From Marinobacter sp. ANT_B65 (lineage in GTDB: Bacteria; Pseudomonadota; Gammaproteobacteria; Pseudomonadales; Oleiphilaceae): a DNA stretch of 64,000 nt. Location of the stretch: positions 618,895-682,894 of the forward strand of contig NZ_NXGV01000001.1 in NCBI RefSeq assembly GCF_002407605.1. The letters run 5' to 3'. Position numbers and translations under genes: made by a program. The notes below the pieces were generated by a model. It was not told the origin of the DNA and did no database searches. It worked only from the letters and a program-made list of their open reading frames with translations. Positions 17,612 through 26,962 of the stretch are shown here, in pieces (position 1 is the stretch's first letter; each line of letters starts with the position of its first letter).

Positions 17612-18619
17612 ATGGCGAGTACAGGTAGTGTTAGCGCTTGGGAAGAGGCGCTTCTGGTTGCAATGATTCAGTACCCCGTTCCCGTGATCAAAGGGCCGGA
17701 GGATATCCAGGTTCAGGTGGACCAGATCTGCAAGGCCCTTGCCTCGACCAAAGCGGGTTATCCCGATCTGGATCTGATTGTTTTCCCCGAATATTCCACT
17801 CAGGGTCTGAATACAGCGATCTGGACCTATGACGAAATGCTGTTGACCACCGACAGCCCTGAGATAGACCAGTTCAAAAAGGCGTGTGTTGATAACGACG
17901 TTTGGGGCGTGTTTTCGCTGATGGAGAAGAACGAGGACCCATCGAAGCCCCCATACAACACAGCCATTATCATCAACAGTGACGGTGAAATCGCACTGCA
18001 TTACCGCAAGCTGCAGCCCTGGGTGCCAATCGAGCCCTGGTCCCCCGGCAACTATGGCATGCCGGTTTGTGACGGGCCCAAGGGCTCCAAGCTGGCGGTC
18101 TGTATCTGCCACGATGGCATGTTCCCGGAACTTGCCCGGGAGGCTGCCTACAAGGGGGCCAACGTGTACATCCGCATCTCCGGTTATTCCACCCAGGTCA
18201 ACGACCAGTGGATCTGGACCAACCGCACTAATGCCTGGCAAAACCTGATGTACACCATATCGGTCAATCTGGCCGGCTATGATGGTGTTTTCTATTACTT
18301 CGGTGAGGGTACTGTCTGCAACTACGATGGTAACGTGGTTCAACAGGGGCATCGTAACCCGTGGGAAATTGTCACGGCGGAGCTGTTCCCGAGACTCGTA
18401 GACAAGGCGCGTGAACACTGGGCCCTGGAGAACAATATCTTCAACCTGGGTTGTCGCGCCTACGTGGGCCAGCCTGGGGGGTGCAAGGAAAATTATCTCA
18501 CCTGGGTCAAAGACCTCGCGGAAGGCAACTACAAGCTTCCCTGGGATGACAAGGTCAAGGTCCGGGATGGCTGGAAATACTACCCTGACGGCGTGAAGTT
18601 GGGGCCTATGCCGAAATAG
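17612..18619 (+). CDS. amiF: Formamidase AmiF (nitrilase superfamily)
   Basis: Hydrolyses formamide to formate and ammonia. The 335-residue protein matches the AmiF class of the nitrilase superfamily along its whole length. With the start at ATG 17612 ([10 protein letters not shown]) the catalytic triad falls at Glu60 (FPEYSTQG), Lys133 (YRKLQPW) and Cys166 (CICHDGM), the same numbers as in the characterised Helicobacter pylori enzyme, which supports this start over the in-frame ATG at 17525. Other conserved blocks are [16 protein letters not shown] and FYYFGEG. The ribosome site is weak. Only about 40-65 bp separate it from the divergent sensor kinase gene. Confidence 0.95.
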   Translation: MASTGSVSAWEEALLVAMIQYPVPVIKGPEDIQVQVDQICKALASTKAGYPDLDLIVFPEYSTQGLNTAIWTYDEMLLTTDSPEIDQFKKACVDNDVWGVFSLMEKNEDPSKPPYNTAIIINSDGEIALHYRKLQPWVPIEPWSPGNYGMPVCDGPKGSKLAVCICHDGMFPELAREAAYKGANVYIRISGYSTQVNDQWIWTNRTNAWQNLMYTISVNLAGYDGVFYYFGEGTVCNYDGNVVQQGHRNPWEIVTAELFPRLVDKAREHWALENNIFNLGCRAYVGQPGGCKENYLTWVKDLAEGNYKLPWDDKVKVRDGWKYYPDGVKLGPMPK

Positions 18620-18658
18620 CCGTTCGTGACGGACGGGAACCATGTAGGTAACAGCCAG

Positions 18659-18692
18659 CCACCTGCCTACGTTAAATGACGTAGGCAGGTGG
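18659..18692. terminator. Long perfect hairpin between amiF and fmdA
   Basis: CCACCTGCCTACGT and its exact complement form a 14-bp stem around a 6-base loop, 39 bp after the amiF stop. It is followed by TGTTATT, a weak U-tract. It could end amiF transcription, or reduce read-through so that amiF and fmdA are made in different amounts. Confidence 0.6.
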
Positions 18693-18785
18693 TGTTATTA
18701 ACGAATGTTCGCTCCAGGTGGATTCATCAATAGTGTCCATGTTGATGTTTAGTCGACCACGATGATTCGCTGAGGAGTTACCACG

Positions 18786-20018
18786 ATGGCTGAAACCCTG
18801 ATCAAGATAGACAGAAGTAAATCCGCGTACGAGAACGAGCAGATTCACAACCGCTGGCACCCGGATATTCCCATGGCGGCAACGGTCAAGCCGGGGGACG
18901 ATTTTGTTCTGGAATGTTATGACTGGACCGGTGGGCAGATAAAAAATGACGACTGTGCTGACGATATCCGGGATGTGGATCTGACTCAGGTGCATTTCCT
19001 GTCGGGCCCGGTCGCAGTAGAGGGTGCGGAACCTGGTGACTTGCTGGAAGTGGATATCCTGGATATTGGCGCGTTTCAGGACAGCCAGTGGGGTTTTAAC
19101 GGCTTCTTTGCCAAGAAAAATGGTGGCGGTTTCCTGACCGAAAAATTCCCTGAAGCCCAGAAATCCATATGGGATTTCAATGGCATGTTCACCAAGTCCC
19201 GCCACATTCCGAACGTGGAATTTGCCGGTATGATACACCCCGGTCTGATTGGCTGCCTGCCATCCAAAGAGATGCTGACAGAGTGGAACCGCCGGGAGAA
19301 AGAGCTCTATGACACCGAGCCAAACCGGGTGCCTGGGCTGGCTAACATGCCTTTCGCCGATACTGCGCATTTGGGCAAACTGGCCGGTGATGCCGCCAAG
19401 GTGGCCGCAACAGAAGCTGCCCGCACGGTTCCTCCCCGTGAGCACGGTGGCAACTGTGATATCAAGGATCTGTCCCGTGGCTCCAAGGCTTACTTTCCGG
19501 TGTACGTGAAGGGGGCTGGCCTGTCGGTGGGGGACCTTCACTTCAGTCAGGGCGACGGCGAGATCACTTTCTGTGGTGCCATCGAAATGGCCGGCTGGAT
19601 TCACCTGCGGGTAAATCTGATCAAGGATGGCATGTCCAAATACGGAATCAAGAACCCGGTATTCAAGCCCAGCACCATCAAGCCCCGTTATGAAGACTAC
19701 GTTATCTTCGAAGGTATTTCGGTGGATGAGGAAGGACAACAGCATTACCTGGATGTGCAGGTAGCCTACCGTCAGGCGTGCCTGAACGCCATCGAGTACC
19801 TGACCAAGTTTGGTTATACACCGGCTCAGGGATATGCACTGCTCGGCTGCGCACCGGTTGAGGGTCATATCAGTGGTGTTGTGGACGTGCCTAACGCTTG
19901 CGCGACCCTGTGGTTGCCAACGGAAATCTTTGATTTCGACATCAATCCGACGGCGGAAGGCCCGACGAAGATGGTTACCCCGGGCACCGACGTACCCCTG
20001 TCACCAGACAAGGAGTAA
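18786..20018 (+). CDS. fmdA: Formamidase/acetamidase FmdA
   Basis: A 410-residue member of the FmdA_AmdA family, which hydrolyses formamide and, less well, other short amides, and is unrelated to AmiF. Family marks: HNRWHPDIPMAATVKPGD, DLTQVHFLSGPVAVEGAEPGD, FAGMIHPGLIGCLPS, REHGGNCDIKDL and LHFSQGDGEITFCGAIEM, with conserved His, Asp and Cys residues probably involved in metal binding. GAGGAG lies 8 bases before the ATG. It is followed after 6 bp by fmdB, as in the methylotroph fmd locus. Having both FmdA and AmiF adjacent suggests different affinities or regulation for the same substrate. Confidence 0.94.
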   Translation: MAETLIKIDRSKSAYENEQIHNRWHPDIPMAATVKPGDDFVLECYDWTGGQIKNDDCADDIRDVDLTQVHFLSGPVAVEGAEPGDLLEVDILDIGAFQDSQWGFNGFFAKKNGGGFLTEKFPEAQKSIWDFNGMFTKSRHIPNVEFAGMIHPGLIGCLPSKEMLTEWNRREKELYDTEPNRVPGLANMPFADTAHLGKLAGDAAKVAATEAARTVPPREHGGNCDIKDLSRGSKAYFPVYVKGAGLSVGDLHFSQGDGEITFCGAIEMAGWIHLRVNLIKDGMSKYGIKNPVFKPSTIKPRYEDYVIFEGISVDEEGQQHYLDVQVAYRQACLNAIEYLTKFGYTPAQGYALLGCAPVEGHISGVVDVPNACATLWLPTEIFDFDINPTAEGPTKMVTPGTDVPLSPDKE

Positions 20019-20024
20019 CAGATT

Positions 20025-20378
20025 ATGCCATTGTATGACTACAAGTGCAGGGAGCACGGTTTGTTCCAGGAACTGGGCGCAGTGGCAGAAGCCGGACACC
20101 CGGCAAACTGTCCTGAGTGCCAGGTGCTTTCACCGAGGGTGATTGTGTTGCCTCCGGAGATACTGGCCATGGACCCGGCTCTGCGCAAGGCTCAGGCCCG
20201 GAATGAGAAAGCCAGGCATGAGCCGATTATCTCCACCGCTGATCAGCGTGCACGGGATGCGGAACATCGGAAGAGCTGCGGTTGTAAGAAAAAATCAGAT
20301 GGCAAGCACATGCTGTTTTATACCGCTGACGGAAAAAAGATGTTTCCATCCATGCGTCCCTGGATGATCAGTCACTGA
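20025..20378 (+). CDS. fmdB: FmdB-type zinc-ribbon regulatory protein
   Basis: A 117-residue protein beginning with the zinc-ribbon pattern MPLYDYKC(x)n and CPEC typical of FmdB (PF09723), thought to regulate fmdA. Only one Cys precedes the CPEC pair at the N-terminus (YKCREHG, where His may be a ligand) and a further CGC lies at about residue 86. AAGGAG is 8 bases before the ATG. It ends the fmd transcript; a strong terminator follows. Confidence 0.88.
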   Translation: MPLYDYKCREHGLFQELGAVAEAGHPANCPECQVLSPRVIVLPPEILAMDPALRKAQARNEKARHEPIISTADQRARDAEHRKSCGCKKKSDGKHMLFYTADGKKMFPSMRPWMISH

Positions 20379-20407
20379 CTGATCCAGGTTTAAAACTACA
20401 CGTTTTG

Positions 20408-20427
20408 GCCCCTTCGGGGGCTTTTTT
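20408..20427 (+). terminator. Intrinsic terminator after fmdB
   Basis: GCCCC-TTCG-GGGGC stem with the very stable TTCG loop, followed directly by six T. It lies 29 bp after the fmdB stop and should end the amiF-fmdA-fmdB unit. Confidence 0.85.
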
Positions 20428-20496
20428 GTTTATCACCGACTGTACCGGACTTTGCTGGAACTTATCCCTGCGGGCCTGGAAAACCCTGGAACCAGC

Positions 20497-21240
20497 CTAA
20501 GCTTTCACACAGACAAAAATCGCGTTACCCGTCTCCTTGTTCCAGGGCATGATTTTCTCATAGTCATGTTCGAGGATATGGACGTCAAAGTATGGCTGCA
20601 GGATTTTCGTCAGCTCCTCAAAACTCAATGCCACCATGGAATGTTCATCATCCCAGGATTGAGTGACGCCGTCAGTCGTCTTGCTGATTCCGAGTTTCAG
20701 AGCCTGTTTTTCACCTTCGCCGCAGTAATGCCATGCAGAGCTGAAGGTAAATGTACTGTCTCCGCTTCTTGCCGTGTGTCTTTCAAACAGATTGTTATCT
20801 ATTTTGTTTTTATCCACAGAGTTAAAGCAAAACACACCACCAGGTGTCAGTGCCCTGTATGCACTTTCAACGCACTGCTTCAGTTTTTTTATGCCAGCGT
20901 TGTAGTGTATGGAATACAGAAAGCAGGTGATCAGATCGGTAGGTTCATCTGTCCCGAAGTTGCACATGTCACCCAATGAAAAGCGGGCCTCCGGACACCG
21001 GCTTCTGGCCCTGTCGAGCATGGGCTGGTTTATATCCAGACCACTGCTTTCATACCCGAAATCGATAAAGTGGCGTACGTGGGGACCTGTACCGCAGGCC
21101 AGGTCCAGGTGTGTTTTGCCATGGTTCCCGAATAGCTGGTGCAGCCTCTGAACGCTGTGGCTCTGTGCGTGGTAGTTGATGTCCTCACATAATAAGTCGT
21201 AATAGCCAGACAGGTCGGTATACAGATGATTTGAGGACAT
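20497..21240 (-). CDS. Class I SAM-dependent methyltransferase
   Basis: A 247-residue cytosolic methyltransferase with motif I THLDLACGTGPHVRHF, motif II region SSGLDINQPMLDRAR, motif III ARFSLGDMCNF, and LTPGGVFCFNSV after it. The C-terminal half (FTFSSAWHYCGEGEKQALKLGI) resembles small-molecule methyltransferases of the Methyltransf_25/DUF class, but I cannot name the substrate. It is a single gene on the minus strand, convergent with fmdB and separated from the kinase gene by 88 bp. Confidence 0.8.
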   Translation of the reverse strand: MSSNHLYTDLSGYYDLLCEDINYHAQSHSVQRLHQLFGNHGKTHLDLACGTGPHVRHFIDFGYESSGLDINQPMLDRARSRCPEARFSLGDMCNFGTDEPTDLITCFLYSIHYNAGIKKLKQCVESAYRALTPGGVFCFNSVDKNKIDNNLFERHTARSGDSTFTFSSAWHYCGEGEKQALKLGISKTTDGVTQSWDDEHSMVALSFEELTKILQPYFDVHILEHDYEKIMPWNKETGNAIFVCVKA

Positions 21241-21328
21241 AGGGGCCTGATGGGTTCAGTGGAAGCATTTTGAGAGCGGCGCATCGTAAACCAATCGGGC
21301 TGTTTTGCGAAGCAGATAAAGCAACAGC

Positions 21329-23209
21329 CTACGCCTGGCCTTCAATTGGTGCTTCCTGTCTTGGATTTCGGGGGTAATACCGCTCCGGCAGGCGCTCGAT
21401 GTGAGGGAAGAAACGGGTGTCTTTGTAGGGCATTTTCATGAAGCCGGATACGCCCAGCCCGGTGATCTGGTCCACCGCAGCCAGGATTTCATCCAGTCGC
21501 AGGCGGAATTCCCCTTCTTTGTCCGGATCCAGTAATCGATACTGACTGTGTATTTTGAGATGCAGAGGCAGAGCTTCGAAGATGATCATCCCGGTGTGGC
21601 GAATGGTATTGAGCGCTTCAAGAGATGTGATGATGGTTTGCGGCAGTACCAGAAACTCTTCCGGATCTGGACCGTCTTCAAAGTAGGAGTGCACTCGTGA
21701 CCGGTCTTCTACTTCCGGTGCCGAGCTTACCTGATAGGGTATCCGCATTTCCGGTGGCGCCACGAACGGGTGGTCGGGCTCATCGCGCTCAATGTGTAAA
21801 GTGTCCCGGGCATTGAACAGGCAGCTTTTGAAGATACCCTGGCGGTAGATCGCCTGTGCCAGATTTACCATATTGTTCACGGATGTAGTGAACGCTTTTT
21901 TAAGTGCCGGGTCGTGCAGGTTCAAAGACGTATCCACGTATATTCCGTCGGCTTCCCAGCGTACAGCAAGCCCGCCTTCAACCGGGTAGCGGCCGAGCCG
22001 GCTGACCGCTGCCAGGAATGCTTTTTCGGTTTCTCCCATTCCCTGCATGAAATTCTTGTAGTAGCGGTCAAGCTGCACGTCGTTGACATCGTTCAGAGTT
22101 TCCGGTGCGCCTTCCTGGCGGAGAAAGGATTTGCGGGAACTGTAGACTACTGTGTCGATCTCCCGGCCGGAAAGCCGTGTCCACACTGGCACCAGCGGTA
22201 TGGGAGCGGGTTCGGGTAAGTCGATCATCACCGTTCGGGCCATGCGTGGCATCTCTTTCAGGTAATGGTCACCGGCACGTAAGCGCAGAGTCGGATCTGG
22301 GCCCAGCATGCTGTCCAGCATTCGTGCAAATTCCATCGGTAAACCCAGGGACGTGGCGGGTATAGCCTGATGTCCGAATCTGCAGGATTGTCCCGAGGCC
22401 AGTGCATAAAGAGTGGCGGCTGCACCCTGTTCATCAAATCTTGGCGATGACAGACCGCCATACAGTTGTTCTTCGCCGATGAAGTAAACGTCGCCCAGAC
22501 GTGCGTTGGTCTGTTGCAGGTTATCAGACATCAGCTCCATTACATTGGGGCTGAGGAACTGCTGGTTGGCGTCCAGCTGGGCAAATACCGAGGAGCCCCA
22601 GTCGATCAGGGCGATGTTTTCATTTTCCTCATCAAACACCAGATTGGAGGGTTTGATGTCACCATGCACAATGGGGCGCTTTCCGTTATCAGATTCCCGC
22701 CGCAGGTTGCGCAGAATATCGGCAAGCTGGTCGGCTATGTGGATGATCAGGCGCGGGCTGAGGCGGCCTTCCTGTAATGAAACTTCTTCCAGATTAAAGC
22801 CCGGAGCGCGTTCCATCACCAGAATCGGCTGTTTGCCGGCGCGATAGAAGGCGATCAGGCGGGGCACCCGGGGGTGCTCTACCTGTTCCAGAATATAGGC
22901 TTCGTCTTCCAGCCGGTCGTGCAAGTGCTGGGGCAGGGTGATGCGGGTGAACTTGAACACATGTTCGAGATCCCGTGCACCTTCCAGAGGCAACCTGCCG
23001 GAAAACACGAAGCCATACGCACCCTTGCCAATCATCGCGATGTCGGTATAACCCATTTGCTTCAGTTGGGTCGTACATAACTCAACCCAGTCTTTCAGCT
23101 TTCTCGCATCGTTATGGCTTAGCAGATAAACCGACTGCTCTTCCGGGATGTAGAACTGCTGCAGCTGCGATGGTTGCTTCATCGACGATGACTGGTTCGG
23201 GTGTGCCAT
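21329..23209 (-). CDS. Eukaryotic-type Ser/Thr protein kinase coupled to the bkd operon
   Basis: A 626-residue protein. The kinase domain (about 50-330) has a glycine loop IGKGAYGFVFSG, ATP-lysine Lys86 (HVFKFTR), candidate helix-C Glu103, catalytic loop VHGDIKPSNLVF (Asp184, HGD instead of HRD) and LIDWGSS (Asp203, DWG instead of DFG), so it looks active. The remaining 290 residues have no domain I recognise and no membrane segment, so it should be cytosolic. Its ATG lies 4 bases after the bkdB stop, implying translational coupling with the branched-chain dehydrogenase genes. I start at MAHPNQSS; an upstream in-frame ATG lies inside bkdB. Confidence 0.82.
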   Translation of the reverse strand: MAHPNQSSSMKQPSQLQQFYIPEEQSVYLLSHNDARKLKDWVELCTTQLKQMGYTDIAMIGKGAYGFVFSGRLPLEGARDLEHVFKFTRITLPQHLHDRLEDEAYILEQVEHPRVPRLIAFYRAGKQPILVMERAPGFNLEEVSLQEGRLSPRLIIHIADQLADILRNLRRESDNGKRPIVHGDIKPSNLVFDEENENIALIDWGSSVFAQLDANQQFLSPNVMELMSDNLQQTNARLGDVYFIGEEQLYGGLSSPRFDEQGAAATLYALASGQSCRFGHQAIPATSLGLPMEFARMLDSMLGPDPTLRLRAGDHYLKEMPRMARTVMIDLPEPAPIPLVPVWTRLSGREIDTVVYSSRKSFLRQEGAPETLNDVNDVQLDRYYKNFMQGMGETEKAFLAAVSRLGRYPVEGGLAVRWEADGIYVDTSLNLHDPALKKAFTTSVNNMVNLAQAIYRQGIFKSCLFNARDTLHIERDEPDHPFVAPPEMRIPYQVSSAPEVEDRSRVHSYFEDGPDPEEFLVLPQTIITSLEALNTIRHTGMIIFEALPLHLKIHSQYRLLDPDKEGEFRLRLDEILAAVDQITGLGVSGFMKMPYKDTRFFPHIERLPERYYPRNPRQEAPIEGQA

Positions 23210-23213
23210 TCTT

Positions 23214-24437
23214 TCAGCCCATGTGGAGTAGCATCGATTGTGGTGACTCCAGATAACTCTTCCACAGATTGTTGAAGCGGGCGATGGTGCCGCCATCAAT
23301 AATGCGGTGGTCGCCGGCCCAGCTGATCGTCATGATTGCCCGTTCTACCAACTGCCCGCTGGCATCAAAACGCGGCAGCTTCTGGGTGCGTCCGAGAGCC
23401 ACGATAGCCACTTCCGGAGCATTGATGATAGGTGAGGCGTAAGTGCCACCCAGTGCGCCAATGTTGGAAATGGTAATTGTGCCACCCTTGAGGTCTGCCT
23501 GGCTTACCCGGCCTTCCCTGGCGGCTTCGGTCAGCCGTGTTACCTCGTCGGCGATCTCAAGCAGGGTAAGCTGATCCACGTTTTTGACGTTGGGTACAAG
23601 CAGCCCGATTTTGCTGTCCACAGCCATACCAACGTTACAGCCTGGCAGGTAGTGGATCTCGGTAACATCTTCGTTGATCTGACTGTTGAGTATCGGGTAT
23701 TCCCGCACTGCAAGCGCAATGGCTTTCATGATGAACGGCATGAGAGTGAGGCGGGAGCCCCGGGCTTCCGCTACCGGCTTGAGCTGCTGGCGCAAACTCA
23801 GCAATTCCGTAACATCAATATCTTCGCTGAAGTTGAAGTGCGGAATGGTCGATGCGGATGCCACCATGCGTTTGGCCATAACGGCCTGCATGCCTTTGAT
23901 GGGCTCAATTCGGGTTTGCTGATTCCGGGCTTCCGGCCTGCGCGGATTACTTTCTGGGGCAGGTTGCTCCAGATGTTCCAGTACATCCTCTTTGAGCACC
24001 CGCCCGTCCTTGCCTGAGCCTTCAATATCCGCCAGTGCCAGACCGTTCTCACGCACCAGACGGCGCACTGCGGGGCTGGCAGGAATCGCTTGCTGATCCG
24101 GCGATGTGGTGGGCCTTGAGACTGACTCTTTTGCAGGCGCCGGGCTTTGGGCAGGCTCAGGCTGTTTTGCCTCAGGTTCAGGGGCGTCGTTTTCACCACT
24201 TTCATCCACCAGTTCGAACAGAGGTGCATGAACCTTGGCGATATCGCCTTCTTTCCAATACAGGCGGGTAACCCGGCCTTTGTAGGGAGCCGGAATTTCC
24301 ACCAGTGCTTTATCGGTCATAACTTCAGCGACAGGCTGATCTTCTTCAATCAGATCGCCTTCACTTACCAGCCACTTAACCAGTTCACATTCCACGATAC
24401 CTTCGCCGATATCGGGCAGTATAAAATCACTCATCAT
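23214..24437 (-). CDS. bkdB: Branched-chain alpha-keto acid dehydrogenase E2 (lipoamide acyltransferase)
   Basis: E2 core of the branched-chain 2-oxoacid dehydrogenase, 407 residues, which takes acyl groups from E1 onto lipoate and then CoA. It has one lipoyl domain (1-80) with the lipoylated Lys43 in MTDKALVEI, an Ala/Pro/Glu linker, an E3-binding domain (ASPAVRRLVRENG, about 120-160), and a catalytic domain with the His-Asp pair in ISWAGDHRIIDGGT. AGGAGAAC precedes the double ATG. Gap of 23 bp from bkdA2. No E3 (lpd) gene is in the window, so it must come from elsewhere. Confidence 0.93.
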   Translation of the reverse strand: MMSDFILPDIGEGIVECELVKWLVSEGDLIEEDQPVAEVMTDKALVEIPAPYKGRVTRLYWKEGDIAKVHAPLFELVDESGENDAPEPEAKQPEPAQSPAPAKESVSRPTTSPDQQAIPASPAVRRLVRENGLALADIEGSGKDGRVLKEDVLEHLEQPAPESNPRRPEARNQQTRIEPIKGMQAVMAKRMVASASTIPHFNFSEDIDVTELLSLRQQLKPVAEARGSRLTLMPFIMKAIALAVREYPILNSQINEDVTEIHYLPGCNVGMAVDSKIGLLVPNVKNVDQLTLLEIADEVTRLTEAAREGRVSQADLKGGTITISNIGALGGTYASPIINAPEVAIVALGRTQKLPRFDASGQLVERAIMTISWAGDHRIIDGGTIARFNNLWKSYLESPQSMLLHMG

Positions 24438-24460
24438 TGTTCTCCTGTCCGGATATCCGC

Positions 24461-25438
24461 TTAGAATTCGACGCTTTCCCGAATGGCCTCGTAGACCTTC
24501 AGGTGGTTGGGGAAGTGCTCTTTCTCAAGCACCAGAGGGAAGGGTGTGTCCATCCCTGTGACCCGCGCGATCGGTGATTCCAGATACAGGAAGCAGCGTT
24601 CCTGAATGGTTGCGGCTATCTCGCCGGCAAAGCCTCCCGTAAGGGGTGCTTCGTGGGTGATCACCAGTCGCCCGGTTTTAAGCACCGATTCAGCAACGGT
24701 TTCTACGTCCCAGGGCAGAATTGTGCGCAGATCAATGACCTCGCAGGAGAAACCTTCTTTTTCTGCCATTTCTACGGCTTTGTCGATCACTTCCATCTGT
24801 GCGCCCCAGCCCAGCACTGTCACATCTGTGCCTTCCTTCAGGACTTCGGCTTCGCCCAGAGGCAACCGGTATTCGCCTTCCGGGACTTCGCCTGTGGAGG
24901 CGCGGTAAAGCCGCTTGGGCTCAAAAAACAGAGTGGGGTTGGGGTCGTTAATGGACGCCAGCAGCAGCCCCTTGGCCTGATGCGGATTGCGTGGCACTAC
25001 CACCTTCAGACCCGGGGTGTGGGCAAAATAGGCTTCTGGTGACTGTGAGTGGTAAAGGCCGCCGGCTATTCCGCCACCGTAGGGTGAACGAATGGTTAAA
25101 CCGCCTACGTTAAACAGGTTGCCGGAGCGGTAGCGGAACTTTGCGGACTCGTTAACAATCTGGTCGAATGCCGGGAATATATAGTCCGCAAACTGGATCT
25201 CAGCTACCGGGAACGAGCCTTGAGCCGCAAGGCCGTTTGCGAATCCGATAATGCCCTGTTCCACTAACGGGGTGTTGAAACAGCGGTCTTTGCCGTATTT
25301 CTGTTGCAGATTGCTGGTGGCCCGGAATACGCCGCCAAAAACACCGACATCTTCACCAAAGCACAGAACGCGGTCGTTGGCCGCCATCGCGATATCCAGA
25401 GCATCGTTGATGGCCTGCAGCATGTTCATCTTCGCCAT
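24461..25438 (-). CDS. bkdA2: Branched-chain alpha-keto acid dehydrogenase E1 beta
   Basis: E1 beta subunit, 325 residues, of the transketolase-type pyrimidine/C-terminal domain fold. Typical sequence: [35 protein letters not shown], then [21 protein letters not shown], and the C-terminal [19 protein letters not shown]. Together with BkdA1 it decarboxylates branched-chain 2-oxoacids using thiamine diphosphate. ATG 25438 is one base past the bkdA1 stop, with GGAGGGG in the end of bkdA1 as ribosome site; the longer in-frame start at 25519 lies well inside bkdA1 and is unlikely. Confidence 0.93.
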   Translation of the reverse strand: MAKMNMLQAINDALDIAMAANDRVLCFGEDVGVFGGVFRATSNLQQKYGKDRCFNTPLVEQGIIGFANGLAAQGSFPVAEIQFADYIFPAFDQIVNESAKFRYRSGNLFNVGGLTIRSPYGGGIAGGLYHSQSPEAYFAHTPGLKVVVPRNPHQAKGLLLASINDPNPTLFFEPKRLYRASTGEVPEGEYRLPLGEAEVLKEGTDVTVLGWGAQMEVIDKAVEMAEKEGFSCEVIDLRTILPWDVETVAESVLKTGRLVITHEAPLTGGFAGEIAATIQERCFLYLESPIARVTGMDTPFPLVLEKEHFPNHLKVYEAIRESVEF

Positions 25439-25439
25439 G

Positions 25440-26624
25440 TTATGCCCCTCCCTGAACCTGGCCAGCCGACTTGGGATACTCGTCCGGATATTTGCGAATA
25501 TGTGCTTTAAGTTTTTCAAACTGCGCGTTCAGCACAGGTGGCACTTCGTCGTACACGTCTGTTACCAGGGAGTCCAGCGGAGGAGGCGGGCGCTTCTGGG
25601 CTCGTTTCATGGTTTCGAGCACTTCCCGGCGCAGACGCTCCTGCAGTTCTTTCTCTTCGTTCTCGCTCCACCATTTCTGCCGGACTAGCCAGTTGTACAT
25701 GCGCAGAATCGGATCTTTCTCGCGCCACACGGCTTCTTCGTCTTTGCTGCGATATCCTGACGGGTCATCGGATGACGAGTGTGCCGCAAGGCGATAGGTC
25801 ATTGCTTCAATGAGTACCGGGCGATTCTCTTCTACCGCCAGCTTGCGTGCGGCTTCGGTGGCCTGGTAGACCGCCAGGGTGTCGTTACCATCAACCCGGA
25901 TGACATCCATTTTGTAACCGTACGCACGGGGAGCCACGCCATCGGCAGCGAATTGTTCGGTTGCCGGTGTGGAAATGGCATAGCCATTATTACGGCAGAT
26001 AAAAATCACTGGTACGCGGTGCACGGTTGCCATATTCAGGGCAGCATGGAAGTCGCCTTCTGAAGCCGCACCTTCACCGAAGTAAGCCACAGTACAGTGC
26101 CCGTCGCCGGCCATTTTCTGCCCATAGGCATAACCTGTAGCCTGGGGGATCTGCGTGGCCAGTGGTGATGATATGGTCATGTAGTTAAGTTTGCTGGAAC
26201 CATAATGAACGGGCATCTGGCGACCTTTGCCATAGTCCAGTTCATTGCCGAACAGTTGGTTCATGAATTCGTCAATGGTGAAGCCGCGATAGGCGAGGGC
26301 GCCTTGCTCACGGTACTGAGCCATGATCATGTCGGCATCGTCCAGCGCGGCGGTGCTGCCGATAATGGAAGCTTCTTCGCCGGTGCACTGCATATAAAAG
26401 CTCAGGCGGCCCTGGCGCTGGGCGCCCAGCATGCGCTCATCCAGTACGCGGGTTGTTATCATCGCGTGGTAGATTCGCAGAGCTTTTTCTTTGTCGATAT
26501 CAGGAGCTTTGCCGCCTTTGTAGAGCGAGCCGTCCTGTTTCAGAAGTTTAAACGTTGGAATGCGGAACTCCGCACCGTCCGTAAAAACAGGTGTGTAAAC
26601 GGTTTTGGATTTTGTTGTTGTCAT
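25440..26624 (-). CDS. bkdA1: Branched-chain alpha-keto acid dehydrogenase E1 alpha
   Basis: E1 alpha subunit, 394 residues, first gene of the bkd operon. Thiamine-diphosphate motif [17 protein letters not shown](x)n to RNNGYAIST; loop with [13 protein letters not shown], the usual regulatory loop position of E1 alpha proteins. The N-terminal extension ([20 protein letters not shown]) marks the BkdA1 rather than PDH class. ATG 26624 is preceded by GAGGA; an upstream in-frame start at 26678 is not supported. Divergent from the DUF2339 gene across a 338-bp region with a palindrome that may regulate it. Confidence 0.93.
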   Translation of the reverse strand: MTTTKSKTVYTPVFTDGAEFRIPTFKLLKQDGSLYKGGKAPDIDKEKALRIYHAMITTRVLDERMLGAQRQGRLSFYMQCTGEEASIIGSTAALDDADMIMAQYREQGALAYRGFTIDEFMNQLFGNELDYGKGRQMPVHYGSSKLNYMTISSPLATQIPQATGYAYGQKMAGDGHCTVAYFGEGAASEGDFHAALNMATVHRVPVIFICRNNGYAISTPATEQFAADGVAPRAYGYKMDVIRVDGNDTLAVYQATEAARKLAVEENRPVLIEAMTYRLAAHSSSDDPSGYRSKDEEAVWREKDPILRMYNWLVRQKWWSENEEKELQERLRREVLETMKRAQKRPPPPLDSLVTDVYDEVPPVLNAQFEKLKAHIRKYPDEYPKSAGQVQGGA

Positions 26625-26782
26625 AATCCTCGTCCTGGGGTGATGGCTTGAGGAACAGAATGCCCCTTGTGAGGGCATCGTTAAGTTACGGAGCCTTGTT
26701 CTGTCTGCCGGTGTTTTGCCAGAGTATAGAACGCTTTATGCAACCTTGCCGGTGTTGCAATGAAGCTCCCGTTGCCAGTCAT

Positions 26783-26850
26783 TCCGGTTTGGGTAAAACC
26801 TGTTTAAGTCTGGCAAAGTTGACCTTAACGTAAAGTGTCCGGTTTGGGTA
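26783..26850. promoter_or_regulatory. Palindrome and 13-bp direct repeat upstream of bkdA1
   Basis: TTGACCTTAACGTAAA (26819-26834) is an imperfect palindrome of the MerR-operator style, reminiscent of LiuR-type sites that control branched-chain amino acid genes in gammaproteobacteria. It is flanked by two exact copies of TCCGGTTTGGGTA (26783-26795 and 26838-26850), 55 bp apart. Located about 200 bp before bkdA1 and 130 bp before the DUF2339 gene. The regulator is an inference. Confidence 0.35.
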
Positions 26851-26962
26851 GTGTGCTCTTTCAGATGAGCTATCGCCCCGGAGAGGATAGACTAGCTATT
26901 ACACTGGGGGCTCCCCCGCATATGACTGGACTCTCGGAAAAGGTAAAGGGATTTTGGAAGCA

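Noticed and set aside
17570..18643. Long minus-strand frame antisense to amiF
   Set aside because: Mirrors a fully recognised gene with exact catalytic residues; no ribosome site or domain on the minus frame.
18672..19868. 398-codon minus-strand frame antisense to fmdA
   Set aside because: Shadow of fmdA produced by codon bias; protein has no recognisable pattern.
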